Assembly (NCBI RefSeq): GCF_048060095.1
Contig: NZ_JBLUOA010000003.1
Location: 186,001 to 250,000, forward strand
DNA from: JBLUOA01 sp048060095
Lineage (GTDB): Bacteria > Pseudomonadota > Alphaproteobacteria > Rhodobacterales > Rhodobacteraceae
Length of the DNA stretch: 64,000 nucleotides
Reading direction: 5' to 3'
This document shows, in pieces, positions 1 to 8,174 of this stretch; position 1 is the stretch's first letter; every line of letters begins with the position of its first letter. Made by a program: the position numbers and the translations under genes. The notes beneath the pieces were generated by a model. The model ran no database searches. It was not told the DNA's origin and saw only the letters and a list, made by a program, of their open reading frames with translations.

Positions 1-1
1 G

Positions 2-703
2 GGCGGCGGGTATGCGGAATACGTCACGACCCCAGCCGCCCACGCGCTGCCAGTGCCGGATGGAATGTCGATGGACAAGGCCGCGTGCTTGCCAGAGACG
101 TATTTCACCGTCTGGTCCAACGTCTTCATGCGTGGCCGTTTGCAGGCGGGGGAAAGGTTTTTGGTCCACGGCGGATCATCGGGGATCGGCACGACCGCGA
201 TCCAACTTGCACATCATTTCGGCGCGCGGGTCTTTACGACCGCGGGGTCTGATGAAAAATGCCGGGTATGCCGTGAATTGGGGGCGGAAAGGGCGATCAA
301 CTATCGCTCCGAAGACTTCGCAGAGATCGTCCGGGCCGAAGGCGGTGCGAATCTGATCCTTGACATGGTCGGCGGCGATTACATTCCCCGCAACATAAAA
401 ACTCTCGCGGATGAGGGGCGCATGGTCCATATCGCGTTCTTGTCCGGCCCGAAGGCGGAGGTGAACTTTGCCCAGATCATGGCGCGGCGATTGACCGTCA
501 CGGGTTCTACCCTGCGGCCTCAATCCGACCTCGCGAAAGCGCGGATTGCCGATGCGTTACGCGAACAGGTCTGGCCATTGCTGTCGGAGGGCCGTATCGG
601 CCCGATTATGGATTCGGAGTTTCCGCTGGAAGACGCGACAGAGGCGCACAGGCGGATGGAAAGCTCTGACCATATCGGAAAGATCGTTCTGAAGGTCGGA
701 TAG
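2..703 (+). CDS. Zinc-free quinone oxidoreductase / alcohol dehydrogenase-like (5' end outside window)
   Basis: An open frame runs from base 2, so the N-terminus lies upstream of the window. The visible part is the C-terminal two thirds of an MDR-superfamily NAD(P)H:quinone oxidoreductase of the PIG3/Qor type. It has the nucleotide-binding stretch GGSSGIGTTAIQLA followed by a Rossmann fold (GARVFTTAGS, then LGAERAINY) and the usual ending (HRRMESSDHIGKIVLKV). No structural zinc cysteine cluster is seen, which fits the quinone reductase branch. The family reduces quinones or enones with NADPH in the cytoplasm. The substrate here is unknown. An 81-base gap with GAGGA before the next ATG separates it from the downstream gene on the same strand. 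Confidence 0.85.
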   Translation, partial: GGGYAEYVTTPAAHALPVPDGMSMDKAACLPETYFTVWSNVFMRGRLQAGERFLVHGGSSGIGTTAIQLAHHFGARVFTTAGSDEKCRVCRELGAERAINYRSEDFAEIVRAEGGANLILDMVGGDYIPRNIKTLADEGRMVHIAFLSGPKAEVNFAQIMARRLTVTGSTLRPQSDLAKARIADALREQVWPLLSEGRIGPIMDSEFPLEDATEAHRRMESSDHIGKIVLKVG

Positions 704-784
704 CGGGCCTTGGTGTCGGTTTTCGCCTGACACGTCCCGCAAAATGTAGCCATAAGGCCATCGCAATAAAGACGAGGACGACGC

Positions 785-2794
785 ATGGCCTTGATGCTGG
801 GGATAGATACGGGCGGGACGTATACCGATGCCGTGCTGCTGCGCGATGAAACGGATGTGGTGGCCAAGGCAAAATCCCTGACGACGCGCCATGACCTCGC
901 GCTCGGCGTTGGTGACGCGATTGCGCGGGTGATGGACGAAAGCGGGGCGGCGGCTTCCGATATCGGGCTGGTGTCGTTGTCGACAACGCTTGCCACCAAC
1001 GCGCTGGTTGAGGGGCAGGGCGGGCGCGTTGCGCTGATCTTCATCGGGTTTGACGAAAAGGATCTGAATCGGCAGGGGTTGTCCGACGCGCTGAAGGGCG
1101 ATCCGGCGCTGCGCCTTTCGGGCGGGCATACCCATGCGGGCAACGCGGTCGCGCCGCTTGATACGGGTGCATTGCGCGACTGGCTCGCGACCTATGGTGG
1201 CCAGATTTCAGGCTTCGCCGTTGCCGGGGCGTTCGCAACCCGTAACCCAGCGCATGAGCTTGAAGCGCAGGCGATCATTGCGGAGCTGACGGGCAAGCCG
1301 GTATCCTGCTCGCACCACCTGTCGTCAAAGCTGAATGGGCCTAAGCGGGCGATGACCGCCGTTCTGAACGCGCGTCTGATCGGTATGATCGACCATCTGA
1401 TTTCCGCGACCGAAGGGTTGCTGGACACGCTCGGCGTCACCGCCCCGCTGATGGTTGTTCGCGGCGACGGCGCGTTGATCTCCGCCGAAATGGCACGCGG
1501 CCGCCCGATTGAAACGATCCTGTCCGGCCCCGCCGCCTCTATCGTCGGGGCGCAATGGCTGACCGGGGAAGGCAACGCGCTGGTGTCCGACATTGGCGGC
1601 ACGACCACCGACGTTGCCCTGCTGCGGGACGGAAAACCGACGATTGACCCCAACGGTGCGCAGGTCGGTGGATTCAGAACGATGGTCGAAGCCGTCGCGA
1701 TGCGCACAAGCGGTCTTGGCGGTGATAGTGAGGTTCATGCAATCTCGGTCGGGTTGGGCGATGGCTTGTTCCTCGGCCCGCAACGGGTGATCCCGATTGC
1801 GCTGACCGCCCACAACGCGCCCGCGATGGTGCACGACGCGCTCGACCGCCAGCTTGCGGCAGATGTGAACACAGATTCCGACGGGCGCTTTGTCGTTCCG
1901 GTCTTACGGGTGGACCCGCAAGTGGCCGGCTTGTCGGAGAGGGAGGCCGCATTGCTCGCCCGGATTAGCGACCGCAGCTACCCGCTGACGGGCCTTCTGA
2001 ACAGCCGGATGGAGATCGCATCGCTAAGACGGCTTGTCGAACGTGGGCTGGTCCAGATGTCCGCCATCACACCAACGGATGCGAGCCATGTGCTGGGTGG
2101 CATGGCGGAATGGGATACGGACGCGGCGACGAAAGCCCTGCGTCTGTTCGCCCGCAGCCGCGGCAAGCTGGGCGATCCGATGGCAGCGTCGGCGGAGGCA
2201 TTGGCCGAAGCCATCCTTCGCCAGTTGACCGATCAGACCAGCACCGTTTTGCTGGAGGCCACGTTTGATGATGACGACGGGTTTACCGGTGATCCGATGG
2301 CGCTCGCCCGGCATGAATTGCTGCTGAAGGGGATTGCTGGACATAGCGGCCTGATCGCCGCCGATATCCGTCTGAACATCCCCGTCGTCGGTCTTGGCGC
2401 GTCGGCGCACGCCTATTACCCGGCGGTGGGGGAACGGCTGCGCACGCAGATGATCCTGCCCGAACACGCTGAAATCGCGAATGCCCTCGGCGCGATTGTC
2501 GGGCAGATCAGCATCCGGGAATCCGGGATCGTTACGGTGCCCGCCAAGGCGCAATATCGCGCCCACTTGCCCGATGGCGGCGTGGATTTCGGCACCGAAA
2601 ACGCGGCGCTGGAATGTCTTGAGACGCATTTGACCGAAGCCGCGAAGGCCGGTGCACTTGCCGCCGGGGCGGAAGACGTGCGCATCAGCGTAGAGCGGAC
2701 GTTTCAGCGGACGGGTGAGGAAGGGGTCGATACGTTGCTTGAGGCCGACGTGATCGTCACCGCGTCTGGCCGCCCCCGGATTGCGATTGGGTGA
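785..2794 (+). CDS. Hydantoinase/oxoprolinase family protein, HyuA-like subunit
   Basis: A 669-residue protein starting MLGIDTGGTYTDAVLL after two residues, the N-terminal ATP-binding signature of the hydantoinase A/oxoprolinase family. A second phosphate-binding segment, VSDIGGTTTDVALL, lies near residue 265. The family uses ATP to open cyclic amides (hydantoins, 5-oxoproline) or to carboxylate ketones, usually with a HyuB partner. No HyuB gene lies next to it here, so substrate and partner cannot be assigned. The start at ATG 785 is supported by GAGGA about seven bases upstream. The gene converges on the RNase T2 gene with a 57-base gap that holds one copy of the dispersed 3'-end motif. Confidence 0.85.
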   Translation: MALMLGIDTGGTYTDAVLLRDETDVVAKAKSLTTRHDLALGVGDAIARVMDESGAAASDIGLVSLSTTLATNALVEGQGGRVALIFIGFDEKDLNRQGLSDALKGDPALRLSGGHTHAGNAVAPLDTGALRDWLATYGGQISGFAVAGAFATRNPAHELEAQAIIAELTGKPVSCSHHLSSKLNGPKRAMTAVLNARLIGMIDHLISATEGLLDTLGVTAPLMVVRGDGALISAEMARGRPIETILSGPAASIVGAQWLTGEGNALVSDIGGTTTDVALLRDGKPTIDPNGAQVGGFRTMVEAVAMRTSGLGGDSEVHAISVGLGDGLFLGPQRVIPIALTAHNAPAMVHDALDRQLAADVNTDSDGRFVVPVLRVDPQVAGLSEREAALLARISDRSYPLTGLLNSRMEIASLRRLVERGLVQMSAITPTDASHVLGGMAEWDTDAATKALRLFARSRGKLGDPMAASAEALAEAILRQLTDQTSTVLLEATFDDDDGFTGDPMALARHELLLKGIAGHSGLIAADIRLNIPVVGLGASAHAYYPAVGERLRTQMILPEHAEIANALGAIVGQISIRESGIVTVPAKAQYRAHLPDGGVDFGTENAALECLETHLTEAAKAGALAAGAEDVRISVERTFQRTGEEGVDTLLEADVIVTASGRPRIAIG

Positions 2795-2813
2795 GCGGCG
2801 ATAAGAGATTAGT

Positions 2814-2846
2814 GCCTCCGGCGGGGATATTTATGGAAAGATGAAA
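2814..2846 (-). repeat. Dispersed 3'-end motif, copy 1
   Basis: Read on the minus strand it begins CTTTCATCTTTCCATAAATA and continues through a CCGCCGGAGGC segment. It starts 5 bases after the stop codon of the RNase T2 gene. Similar copies follow the stop codons of three other minus-strand genes at 7772, 11858 and 45964. Confidence 0.6.
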
Positions 2847-2851
2847 GCGTG

Positions 2852-3493
2852 CTACCGGATCACGTCCATCGTTGCACGGTTAAGGTTGCAGTCGCGCTGA
2901 ACATCCGCGCCGCAGTCCCGGAACTCAAGGGAACGGGTGAGACAAATCCGGGCTTCCTGTATGCCGCCGTCCTTGCAGGTGATCGTGATCTGGCCTGCCG
3001 AGAGGTTCGGGTTCGCGGCCAGAAACGCCTCCTCAACCACAGAGGCTGGCAGGCGGATCGGTTGCTTCAGGCGGCGGAAGGCATCGGGGTGGGTGACGGT
3101 GGCGTAAGCTTCACGCGACAGTGCGAAATAGGCGTCAGAGGACAGGCCAGAGCATCGCCCGTGCTTCTGCCACTGATGCCACGCAAGGCCGGAAGAGCCC
3201 ATGATATCAGCCATCGCGCGGGTGTCGGAACGGGATGGGTTGCGGTGGCGTGTTGGGCAAAAGCTTGGCCAACCCCGATCATACTGGGGCCAGAGTCCGT
3301 GCAGAATCCACCCGAAGTCATGCCGCGCATCGCATTGATCCGCGTCCCGCGCATCACCTTCGCGGATGCACCAATTGGGCGACCAAGACAGCGACAGGAC
3401 GTAATAGTCAAACTCGCCCGCTGTTTCACCGTCAGCGCGGGCCAACCCGACGCCAAGCGCGAGAACCAACAAAGACTGCGTAATCAGGCGCAT
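2852..3493 (-). CDS. Secreted ribonuclease T2 family protein
   Basis: A 213-residue protein with a cleavable signal peptide (MRLITQSLLVLALGVGLARA). It carries both catalytic segments of RNase T2: HGLWPQ at residues 65-70 and HQWQKHG at 106-112. The family cleaves RNA without base specificity through 2',3'-cyclic phosphates, in the periplasm or outside the cell. In the classical second segment (HEWxKHG) a glutamate follows the first histidine. Here that residue is glutamine, while both histidines and the lysine remain, so activity is likely but may be altered. Cysteines at about 42, 54, 79 and 114 could form disulfides. It converges with the hyuA-like gene and diverges from trcR. Confidence 0.88.
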   Translation of the reverse strand: MRLITQSLLVLALGVGLARADGETAGEFDYYVLSLSWSPNWCIREGDARDADQCDARHDFGWILHGLWPQYDRGWPSFCPTRHRNPSRSDTRAMADIMGSSGLAWHQWQKHGRCSGLSSDAYFALSREAYATVTHPDAFRRLKQPIRLPASVVEEAFLAANPNLSAGQITITCKDGGIQEARICLTRSLEFRDCGADVQRDCNLNRATMDVIR

Positions 3494-3616
3494 TTCCTCT
3501 TCCCTCTTTCGCGTATCGGCACTATACAGCCGCCAAGTTCCCCGACAACGAGAACCCGCCCGCGCGAGGGCTGCCCCCTCAAGGGCGCGGGGAAGACGTG
3601 TTTAAAGGAGAAAGCA

Positions 3617-4363
3617 ATGTCCAAACCGATCATGGCAAAAGCGACCGCCGTTTGGCTGGTGGACAACACCACAATCAGCTTCAAGCAGATCGCGGACTTC
3701 GCGGGGCTGCACGAACTGGAAGTGCAAGGGATTGCCGATGGCGACGTTGCAGCCGGCGTGAAGGGCTTTGACCCGATCGCGAACAACCAGTTGACGCAGG
3801 AAGAGATCGACGCAGCCGAGAAAGACCCGCTGCATAAGCTGAAGCTGAAATACTACGCCGCCGCCCAGGGCGAGGAAAAACGCCGTGGTCCACGCTACAC
3901 CCCGCTGTCAAAGCGTCAGGATCGCCCGGCTTCTATTCTGTGGCTGGTGAAATTCCATCCCGAACTGACCGATGGCCAGATCTCAAAACTTGTCGGCACG
4001 ACGAAGCCGACGATTCAGGCGATCCGTGAAAGAACGCATTGGAATATCAACAATATTCAGCCGATTGACCCCGTCGCGCTGGGCCTTTGCAAGCAATCGG
4101 AGCTTGACGCCGTTGTGCAGAAAGCCGCTGCGAAAAAGGCCCGCGAGGGTGAGGTGATGTCGGACGACGAACGGCGCAAGCTGGTATCGACCGAGCAATC
4201 GCTTGAGATGGACTCCGAGCCGAAAATCCCCACGGCGATTGAGGGTTTGGAGACCTTCACTCTCAGCGAAGACAAGCCGGAAGAGCGGGAGAAGCCGGTC
4301 GACGCGGACAGCTTCTTTAACCTGCCGGACAGCGATGAAGATGAGGACGAAGACGACAAATAG
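3617..4363 (+). CDS. trcR: DUF1013 cell cycle transcriptional regulator TrcR
   Basis: A 248-residue protein starting MSKPIMAKATAVWLVDN, matching the DUF1013 family restricted to alphaproteobacteria and named TrcR for its cell-cycle role. Two helix-turn-helix-like stretches are visible: residues 11-40 (WLVDNTTISFKQIADFAGL) and residues 107-140 (WLVKFHPELTDGQISKLVG). They resemble each other and suggest an internal duplication. The C-terminus is strongly acidic (DSDEDEDEDD). The start at ATG 3617 has AAAGGAGAAAGCA before it. A longer frame extends upstream but only crosses the RNase T2 gene antisense. A strong hairpin terminator follows. In this family the gene is usually conserved and probably essential. 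Confidence 0.88.
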   Translation: MSKPIMAKATAVWLVDNTTISFKQIADFAGLHELEVQGIADGDVAAGVKGFDPIANNQLTQEEIDAAEKDPLHKLKLKYYAAAQGEEKRRGPRYTPLSKRQDRPASILWLVKFHPELTDGQISKLVGTTKPTIQAIRERTHWNINNIQPIDPVALGLCKQSELDAVVQKAAAKKAREGEVMSDDERRKLVSTEQSLEMDSEPKIPTAIEGLETFTLSEDKPEEREKPVDADSFFNLPDSDEDEDEDDK

Positions 4364-4388
4364 GTCGCGCGTCCGCTGCGGAATTCGA

Positions 4389-4420
4389 AAACCCCGGTCG
4401 GTTGGCCGGGGTTCTTCTGT
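4389..4420 (+). terminator. Rho-independent terminator after trcR
   Basis: Inverted repeat AACCCCGG / CCGGGGTT with an 8-base loop, followed by the T-rich CTTCTGT. It lies 26 bases after the trcR stop codon. Confidence 0.8.
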
Positions 4421-4458
4421 TTGCGGGGATCTGTTTCGTGGGGCACCCCCATTCGGTT

Positions 4459-5103
4459 CTATTTCGTGGCTGTGACGACTGATACCTCAACAACTTGATT
4501 GGTTTCTGAAAACCTGAATACGACTTCGTATCTCAGAAGGGGATCAAACCCCGTTAGGGCTCGAATCCATGAGGGATTTCTTTCCCTGTATCGTTCTGTC
4601 GCCCAGTAGGCCGACATATGTGAAACTGGCTGTGTTTCGTAGCGAACGACATAATCTTCACCTCGATATTTGTGGAGTTCGCTCAACTCAAACCCGTGAT
4701 ACACCAACCACTGCTGAAGCCTCTCAAGATTCCCAAGGCTGCGCGCGATCCGAAACAGGCAGACCTCGGCACCGCGTCCGGTTCCTGTTCGGTCCCAATC
4801 AATCAGCAGCAGGTTCGGTTCTCTTCTGTTCCATTCGGTGCGGACCAGGCAGCGTTCTACATCCGGATATTCATGAATGGCCCGGCGAAACTGCCGCCAT
4901 CGCGCTTGTTCGTTGTCCATGACGCGGCCCAGAAACATAAACGGATCGCTTTCTTGGGTCGCCAAATGATCAAATTCAATGCGGCAGGTATTGGTTTTCC
5001 GGCAGTCGTCCCAGTGGGTGTCGAGGGCTTCGTCGGCTTGGGCGTTGCCGACCGCAAGGGAGTAAATCGTTACCGCAGAAGCGAAAAATAATCTATGATT
5101 CAA
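4459..5103 (-). CDS. Hypothetical exported protein
   Basis: A 214-residue protein with a signal peptide (MNHRLFFASAVTIYSLAVGN, cleavage probably after AQA). The mature part is rich in Trp, Arg and Glu. Cysteines lie at about 34, 40, 85 and 115, which may pair as disulfides in the periplasm. I recognise no family and see no catalytic motif. It converges with trcR and is transcribed in the same direction as the DUF6636-like gene 97 bases upstream. A pair of small exported proteins is the only contextual hint. Local codon use is slightly less GC-rich than the neighbours, which may reflect accessory origin, but this is an impression and not measured. Confidence 0.6.
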   Translation of the reverse strand: MNHRLFFASAVTIYSLAVGNAQADEALDTHWDDCRKTNTCRIEFDHLATQESDPFMFLGRVMDNEQARWRQFRRAIHEYPDVERCLVRTEWNRREPNLLLIDWDRTGTGRGAEVCLFRIARSLGNLERLQQWLVYHGFELSELHKYRGEDYVVRYETQPVSHMSAYWATERYRERNPSWIRALTGFDPLLRYEVVFRFSETNQVVEVSVVTATK

Positions 5104-5200
5104 TATTTTAACTCACCCAAGTGACTGTCGAACTCAAAATTCAGTCAATCAAAAGTTGTGGCGAGTGGCAAGCGCAGATGGGCCATCGTGTTGGACGCCG

Positions 5201-5608
5201 TCAGAAAACAGTCTGACGTGCCCTTGAAAGGAAAAATCCATGCCCATCGCTGTTGCGGCATTCAAGGCCGTTCCTTGAGGAATGGCAGGTGATGCCGCCG
5301 AATTGCCCGGTGACGCCGTATTCCGCACGCTCGAACCCGTCGCGGTTGCGGTTTAGTGGCCCGCAGATCATCTGGACCGGCCCGGTGTCGAACATCAGAA
5401 AGCTGTGCCCCCAATCCGACGTGCAATTGGTCGGGCGCGGTGCGGCAGGTGCGCTGTGATGTTCGATGATCGTGCATTCAAGGTCGGCGCCGTTGACACC
5501 CTCACCGACGACGCATTGGATGTTTTCCGATGGCGTTTCAAACGTCCAGACATCCGCGATTGTAGGTGAGGCGGTTGCCGTTATCATCAAGAAAATAAGG
5601 CGCAACAT
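5201..5608 (-). CDS. DUF6636-like small secreted protein
   Basis: A 135-residue protein with a short signal peptide (MLRLIFLMITATASPTIADV). The mature part has the pattern FETPSENIQC, then WGHSFLM, then an ICG and ITCHSS step, ending in GLECRNSDGHGFFLSRA. This matches what I recall of the DUF6636 family of small cysteine-rich exported proteins. Cysteines at about 32, 45, 62, 82, 108 and 117 suggest up to three disulfides. Function is unknown. AGAGGG lies upstream of the chosen start. The stop codon sits inside a 7-base inverted repeat (CGTCAGA / TCTGACG at 5199-5218) that has no T tail. Confidence 0.65.
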   Translation of the reverse strand: MLRLIFLMITATASPTIADVWTFETPSENIQCVVGEGVNGADLECTIIEHHSAPAAPRPTNCTSDWGHSFLMFDTGPVQMICGPLNRNRDGFERAEYGVTGQFGGITCHSSRNGLECRNSDGHGFFLSRARQTVF

Positions 5609-5911
5609 GCTAAATCCCTCTCAATAAATAAATGACTTTCAATGCAGTCATGATAGTGGCCCAAGGGTGTGCTGTCATCTGGTTGTGGTCGCGAGGTTGC
5701 GGAGCGGACTAGAAAATTCCCCGGCCCTCGAAAATAAGTCTTGCGCGACTCTGCGTTCGGCCCTAAATGCGCGCTTATAGACGCCAACGCACGCGCCTCT
5801 GGCCGATGGTCACGCACCTCCGTGTTTACGTAGCGACGGTAACGTCTCCCTTGGAACTGAGCGGTCTCGGGCGGAATCTCCGCACAATGGCCGGGTCTAT
5901 TGGAGATGACC
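5609..5911. other. 303-base divergent intergenic region
   Basis: This gap lies between the DUF6636-like gene (minus) and the decarboxylase (plus), so it should hold both promoters. One perfect 6-base inverted repeat, ATGACT / AGTCAT with an 8-base spacer, lies at 5632-5651, about 24 bases upstream of the DUF6636-like start, and could be an operator. A 127-codon minus-strand frame crosses the region (5587-5970), but its composition and lack of a family signature suggest it is not a gene. I see nothing else here. Confidence 0.5.
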
Positions 5912-7084
5912 ATGAACGCTTTCGTAACCGGCCTTGTCGGCGGCGCTGTCGCTGACCGTTCTTCCCGCATCCACGACTACATCCGGGCGACCGCGTTTGA
6001 CCGGCCTACGCTGGTTCTGGATACGGCGATTGTGGCGGAACACTACCGCGCTTTGAAGGCGGGGCTGGGCCGGGCGCATGTGCATTATGCGGTCAAGGCG
6101 AACCCGACGCGGGAGATCATCGAGACCCTGATCGCGCAAGGGTCGCGTTTCGATGCGGCATCGCGGGGCGAGATCGAGCTTTGCCTGAGCCTTGGTGCTG
6201 CGCCGGAGCATATTTCTTTCGGCAACACGGTCAAGCGGGCGTCGGACATTGCGTTTGCACATCAGGCGGGGATCGCGGTGTTCGCAGCGGACGCGGAAGA
6301 AGAGCTTGAGAAGATTGCAGAGCACGCGCCGGGGGCAGAGGTTTACATCCGCCTGATCGTCGATGCGTCGGAGGCCGACTGGCCGCTGTCGCGGAAGTTC
6401 GGCTGTGCGCGGGACAAGGCGTTGGGGCTGCTGGGCTATGCGCGGGACCTGGGGCTAAAGCCGGTTGGATTCTCGTTCCATGTCGGGTCGCAAACCCGGC
6501 GGGCGGCGATGTGGCGAGTGACGCTGGATCAGGTGGCGTCGGTCTGGAGCGCGGCGATCGAGGCGGGGTTTGACCTTGACCTGCTGAACATCGGCGGGGG
6601 CTTTCCGGCGTTTTACGGCGACGACATTCCGCACCCGACGGTTTACGCGGCGGATGTTATGGCGTTGGTTGCCGAGCGGTTCGGCGACGTGCCGCGCGTG
6701 ATGGCGGAGCCGGGCCGCGGGCTGGTCGCAGAGGCCGGCATGATTGCTGCCGAGGTTCTGCTGGTGTCCAAGAAATCCGACAACGACCTGCACCGGTGGG
6801 TGTATCTTGATATCGGCAAGTTCTCCGGCCTCGCGGAAACGATGGACGAGGCGATCCGCTATCAGTTCATCACCGACCGCGACCACGAAGACATGGGTGC
6901 CTGCATCCTGGCCGGGCCGAGTTGCGACAGTGCCGACGTGCTTTACGAAAAGCGCCCGGTGATGCTGCCGCTGGGGTTGAAATCCGGTGACCGGTTCATC
7001 ATCCGCAACTGTGGTGCCTACACCTCAAGCTACTCGTCCGTGGGGTTCAACGGTTTCCCGCCGCTTGACGTTATCGCGATCTGA
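5912..7084 (+). CDS. Type III PLP-dependent ornithine/lysine decarboxylase
   Basis: A 390-residue protein of the fold-III (alanine-racemase-like) decarboxylase family. The PLP lysine is K62 in YAVKANP. The glycine-rich phosphate-binding loop is LNIGGGFPAFYGDD, with MAEPGR following. The conserved active-site cysteine is C338 in CDSADVLY. Such enzymes decarboxylate ornithine or lysine to putrescine or cadaverine in the cytoplasm and feed polyamine synthesis. The start at ATG 5912 is preferred because GGAG lies six bases upstream. Two in-frame upstream starts (TTG 5900, ATG 5906) leave no room for a ribosome-binding site. Ornithine preference over lysine is inferred from length and family only. 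Confidence 0.88.
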   Translation: MNAFVTGLVGGAVADRSSRIHDYIRATAFDRPTLVLDTAIVAEHYRALKAGLGRAHVHYAVKANPTREIIETLIAQGSRFDAASRGEIELCLSLGAAPEHISFGNTVKRASDIAFAHQAGIAVFAADAEEELEKIAEHAPGAEVYIRLIVDASEADWPLSRKFGCARDKALGLLGYARDLGLKPVGFSFHVGSQTRRAAMWRVTLDQVASVWSAAIEAGFDLDLLNIGGGFPAFYGDDIPHPTVYAADVMALVAERFGDVPRVMAEPGRGLVAEAGMIAAEVLLVSKKSDNDLHRWVYLDIGKFSGLAETMDEAIRYQFITDRDHEDMGACILAGPSCDSADVLYEKRPVMLPLGLKSGDRFIIRNCGAYTSSYSSVGFNGFPPLDVIAI

Positions 7085-7129
7085 AACGCGGGAGGAGGCT
7101 GCCCCCGGCGTTCAGGGAGGGCGTCGGGG

Positions 7130-7729
7130 TCAGACTGATTTACGGGCCTTGAGCGCGGCACTGATCGTGCCGTCGTCGAGGTAGTCAAGCTCCCCCCCAA
7201 TCGGGACGCCCTGGGCGAGCGAGGTGACACGCACCTCGCTGCCGTCGAACTGATCCGCGATGTAATGGGCGGTGGTCTGGCCGTCGATTGTCGCGTTGAG
7301 GGCGAGGATGATTTCGGTCACGTTTTCATCACGAACCCGGTCGAGCAGCTTGGGCAGGCGGAGTTCTTCCGGCCCGATTGCGTCGAGCGCGGACAGCGTG
7401 CCGCCAAGCACGTGATAACGGCCCTTGAACACCTGCGCGCGCTCCATCGCCCAGAGGTCGGCGACATCTTCGACGACACAAATCTCACCGATTTCGCGTT
7501 TGGGAGAGCGGCAGATGTCGCATTTTTCCTCGGTCCCGATATTGCCGCAGGTCAGGCATTCGCGTGCGGTCACGGCGACCTGATGCATGGCATCGGCCAG
7601 CGGGGTCAGCAACATGCCACGCTTCTTGATGAGGTGCAGCACCGCGCGACGGGCAGAGCGGGGGCCGAGGCCCGGCAGTTTTGCCATCATGTCGATCAGG
7701 TGATCGATGTCGCGGGGGGCGTCGGTCAT
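7130..7729 (-). CDS. recR: Recombination mediator protein RecR
   Basis: A 199-residue protein of normal RecR length. It has the helix-hairpin-helix segment KLPGLGPRSARR near residue 17, the four-cysteine zinc site (CLTCGN and CDICRS, residues 58-74), and a Toprim domain with VVEDVADLWAME. RecR works with RecF and RecO to load RecA on gapped DNA. It is the last gene of the conserved dnaX-ybaB-recR set on this strand, 88 bases after ybaB. That gap contains a copy of the dispersed 3'-end motif. It converges with the decarboxylase gene, 45 bases away. Confidence 0.96.
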   Translation of the reverse strand: MTDAPRDIDHLIDMMAKLPGLGPRSARRAVLHLIKKRGMLLTPLADAMHQVAVTARECLTCGNIGTEEKCDICRSPKREIGEICVVEDVADLWAMERAQVFKGRYHVLGGTLSALDAIGPEELRLPKLLDRVRDENVTEIILALNATIDGQTTAHYIADQFDGSEVRVTSLAQGVPIGGELDYLDDGTISAALKARKSV

Positions 7730-7771
7730 CGGACGTCGGTGATATTGATCGCGACCCGCCAGAGATTTTGA

Positions 7772-7800
7772 GCCTCCGGCAGGGATATTTTTGAAAAATG
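7772..7800 (-). repeat. Dispersed 3'-end motif, copy 2
   Basis: Minus-strand reading starts CATTTTTCAAAAATATCCCT and continues GCCGGAGGC. It lies about 17 bases after the ybaB stop codon. It shares the AAATATCC core and the GCCGGAGGC tail with copy 1. Confidence 0.5.
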
Positions 7801-7817
7801 GTGGGGCGGTTGCCGCA

Positions 7818-8162
7818 TCAAAACGGCAGTTTCACGTCTGGCGGCAGGCCCATGGATGTCGTCAGGTTGCGCATTTCTTCTTCGCTACGGGCTTGCGCCT
7901 TTGCCTGCGCGTCCTTGATCGCGGCGAGGATCAGGTCTTCGACCACTTCCTTGTCATCGGCGTTGAAGATTGACGGGTCGATGTCGAGCCCGGTCAATTC
8001 ACCCTTCGCTGTCGCAGTGGCTTTGACCATGCCCGCCCCGCTTTCACCGGTGACGGTGATCGACGCGAGGCTGTCCTGCATTTCGGCCATCTTGCCTTGC
8101 AGTTCCTGCGCCTGTTTCATCATTTTGCCCATGTCGCCGAGTTGGCCCAGACCTTTAAACAT
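7818..8162 (-). CDS. ybaB: YbaB/EbfC family nucleoid-associated protein
   Basis: A 114-residue protein starting MFKGLGQLGDMGKMMKQAQ. It has the N-terminal helix of glutamine, lysine and methionine residues and the conserved ITVTGESGAGMVKATATAKG core of YbaB/EbfC DNA-binding proteins. These small dimers bind DNA and coat the nucleoid. It lies 12 bases downstream of dnaX on the same strand, so it is almost certainly cotranscribed with it, as in most bacteria. AGGAGAG precedes the start. Nothing unusual is seen in its length or sequence. Confidence 0.95.
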   Translation of the reverse strand: MFKGLGQLGDMGKMMKQAQELQGKMAEMQDSLASITVTGESGAGMVKATATAKGELTGLDIDPSIFNADDKEVVEDLILAAIKDAQAKAQARSEEEMRNLTTSMGLPPDVKLPF

Positions 8163-8174
8163 TATGTCTCTCTC

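Noticed and set aside
5199..5218. A 7-base inverted repeat at the end of the DUF6636-like gene
   Set aside because: It lies over the stop codon and has no T run, so it is not a convincing terminator.
5587..5970. A 127-codon minus-strand frame over the divergent gap
   Set aside because: No family features or ribosome site were found, and it overlaps both neighbouring genes' starts.
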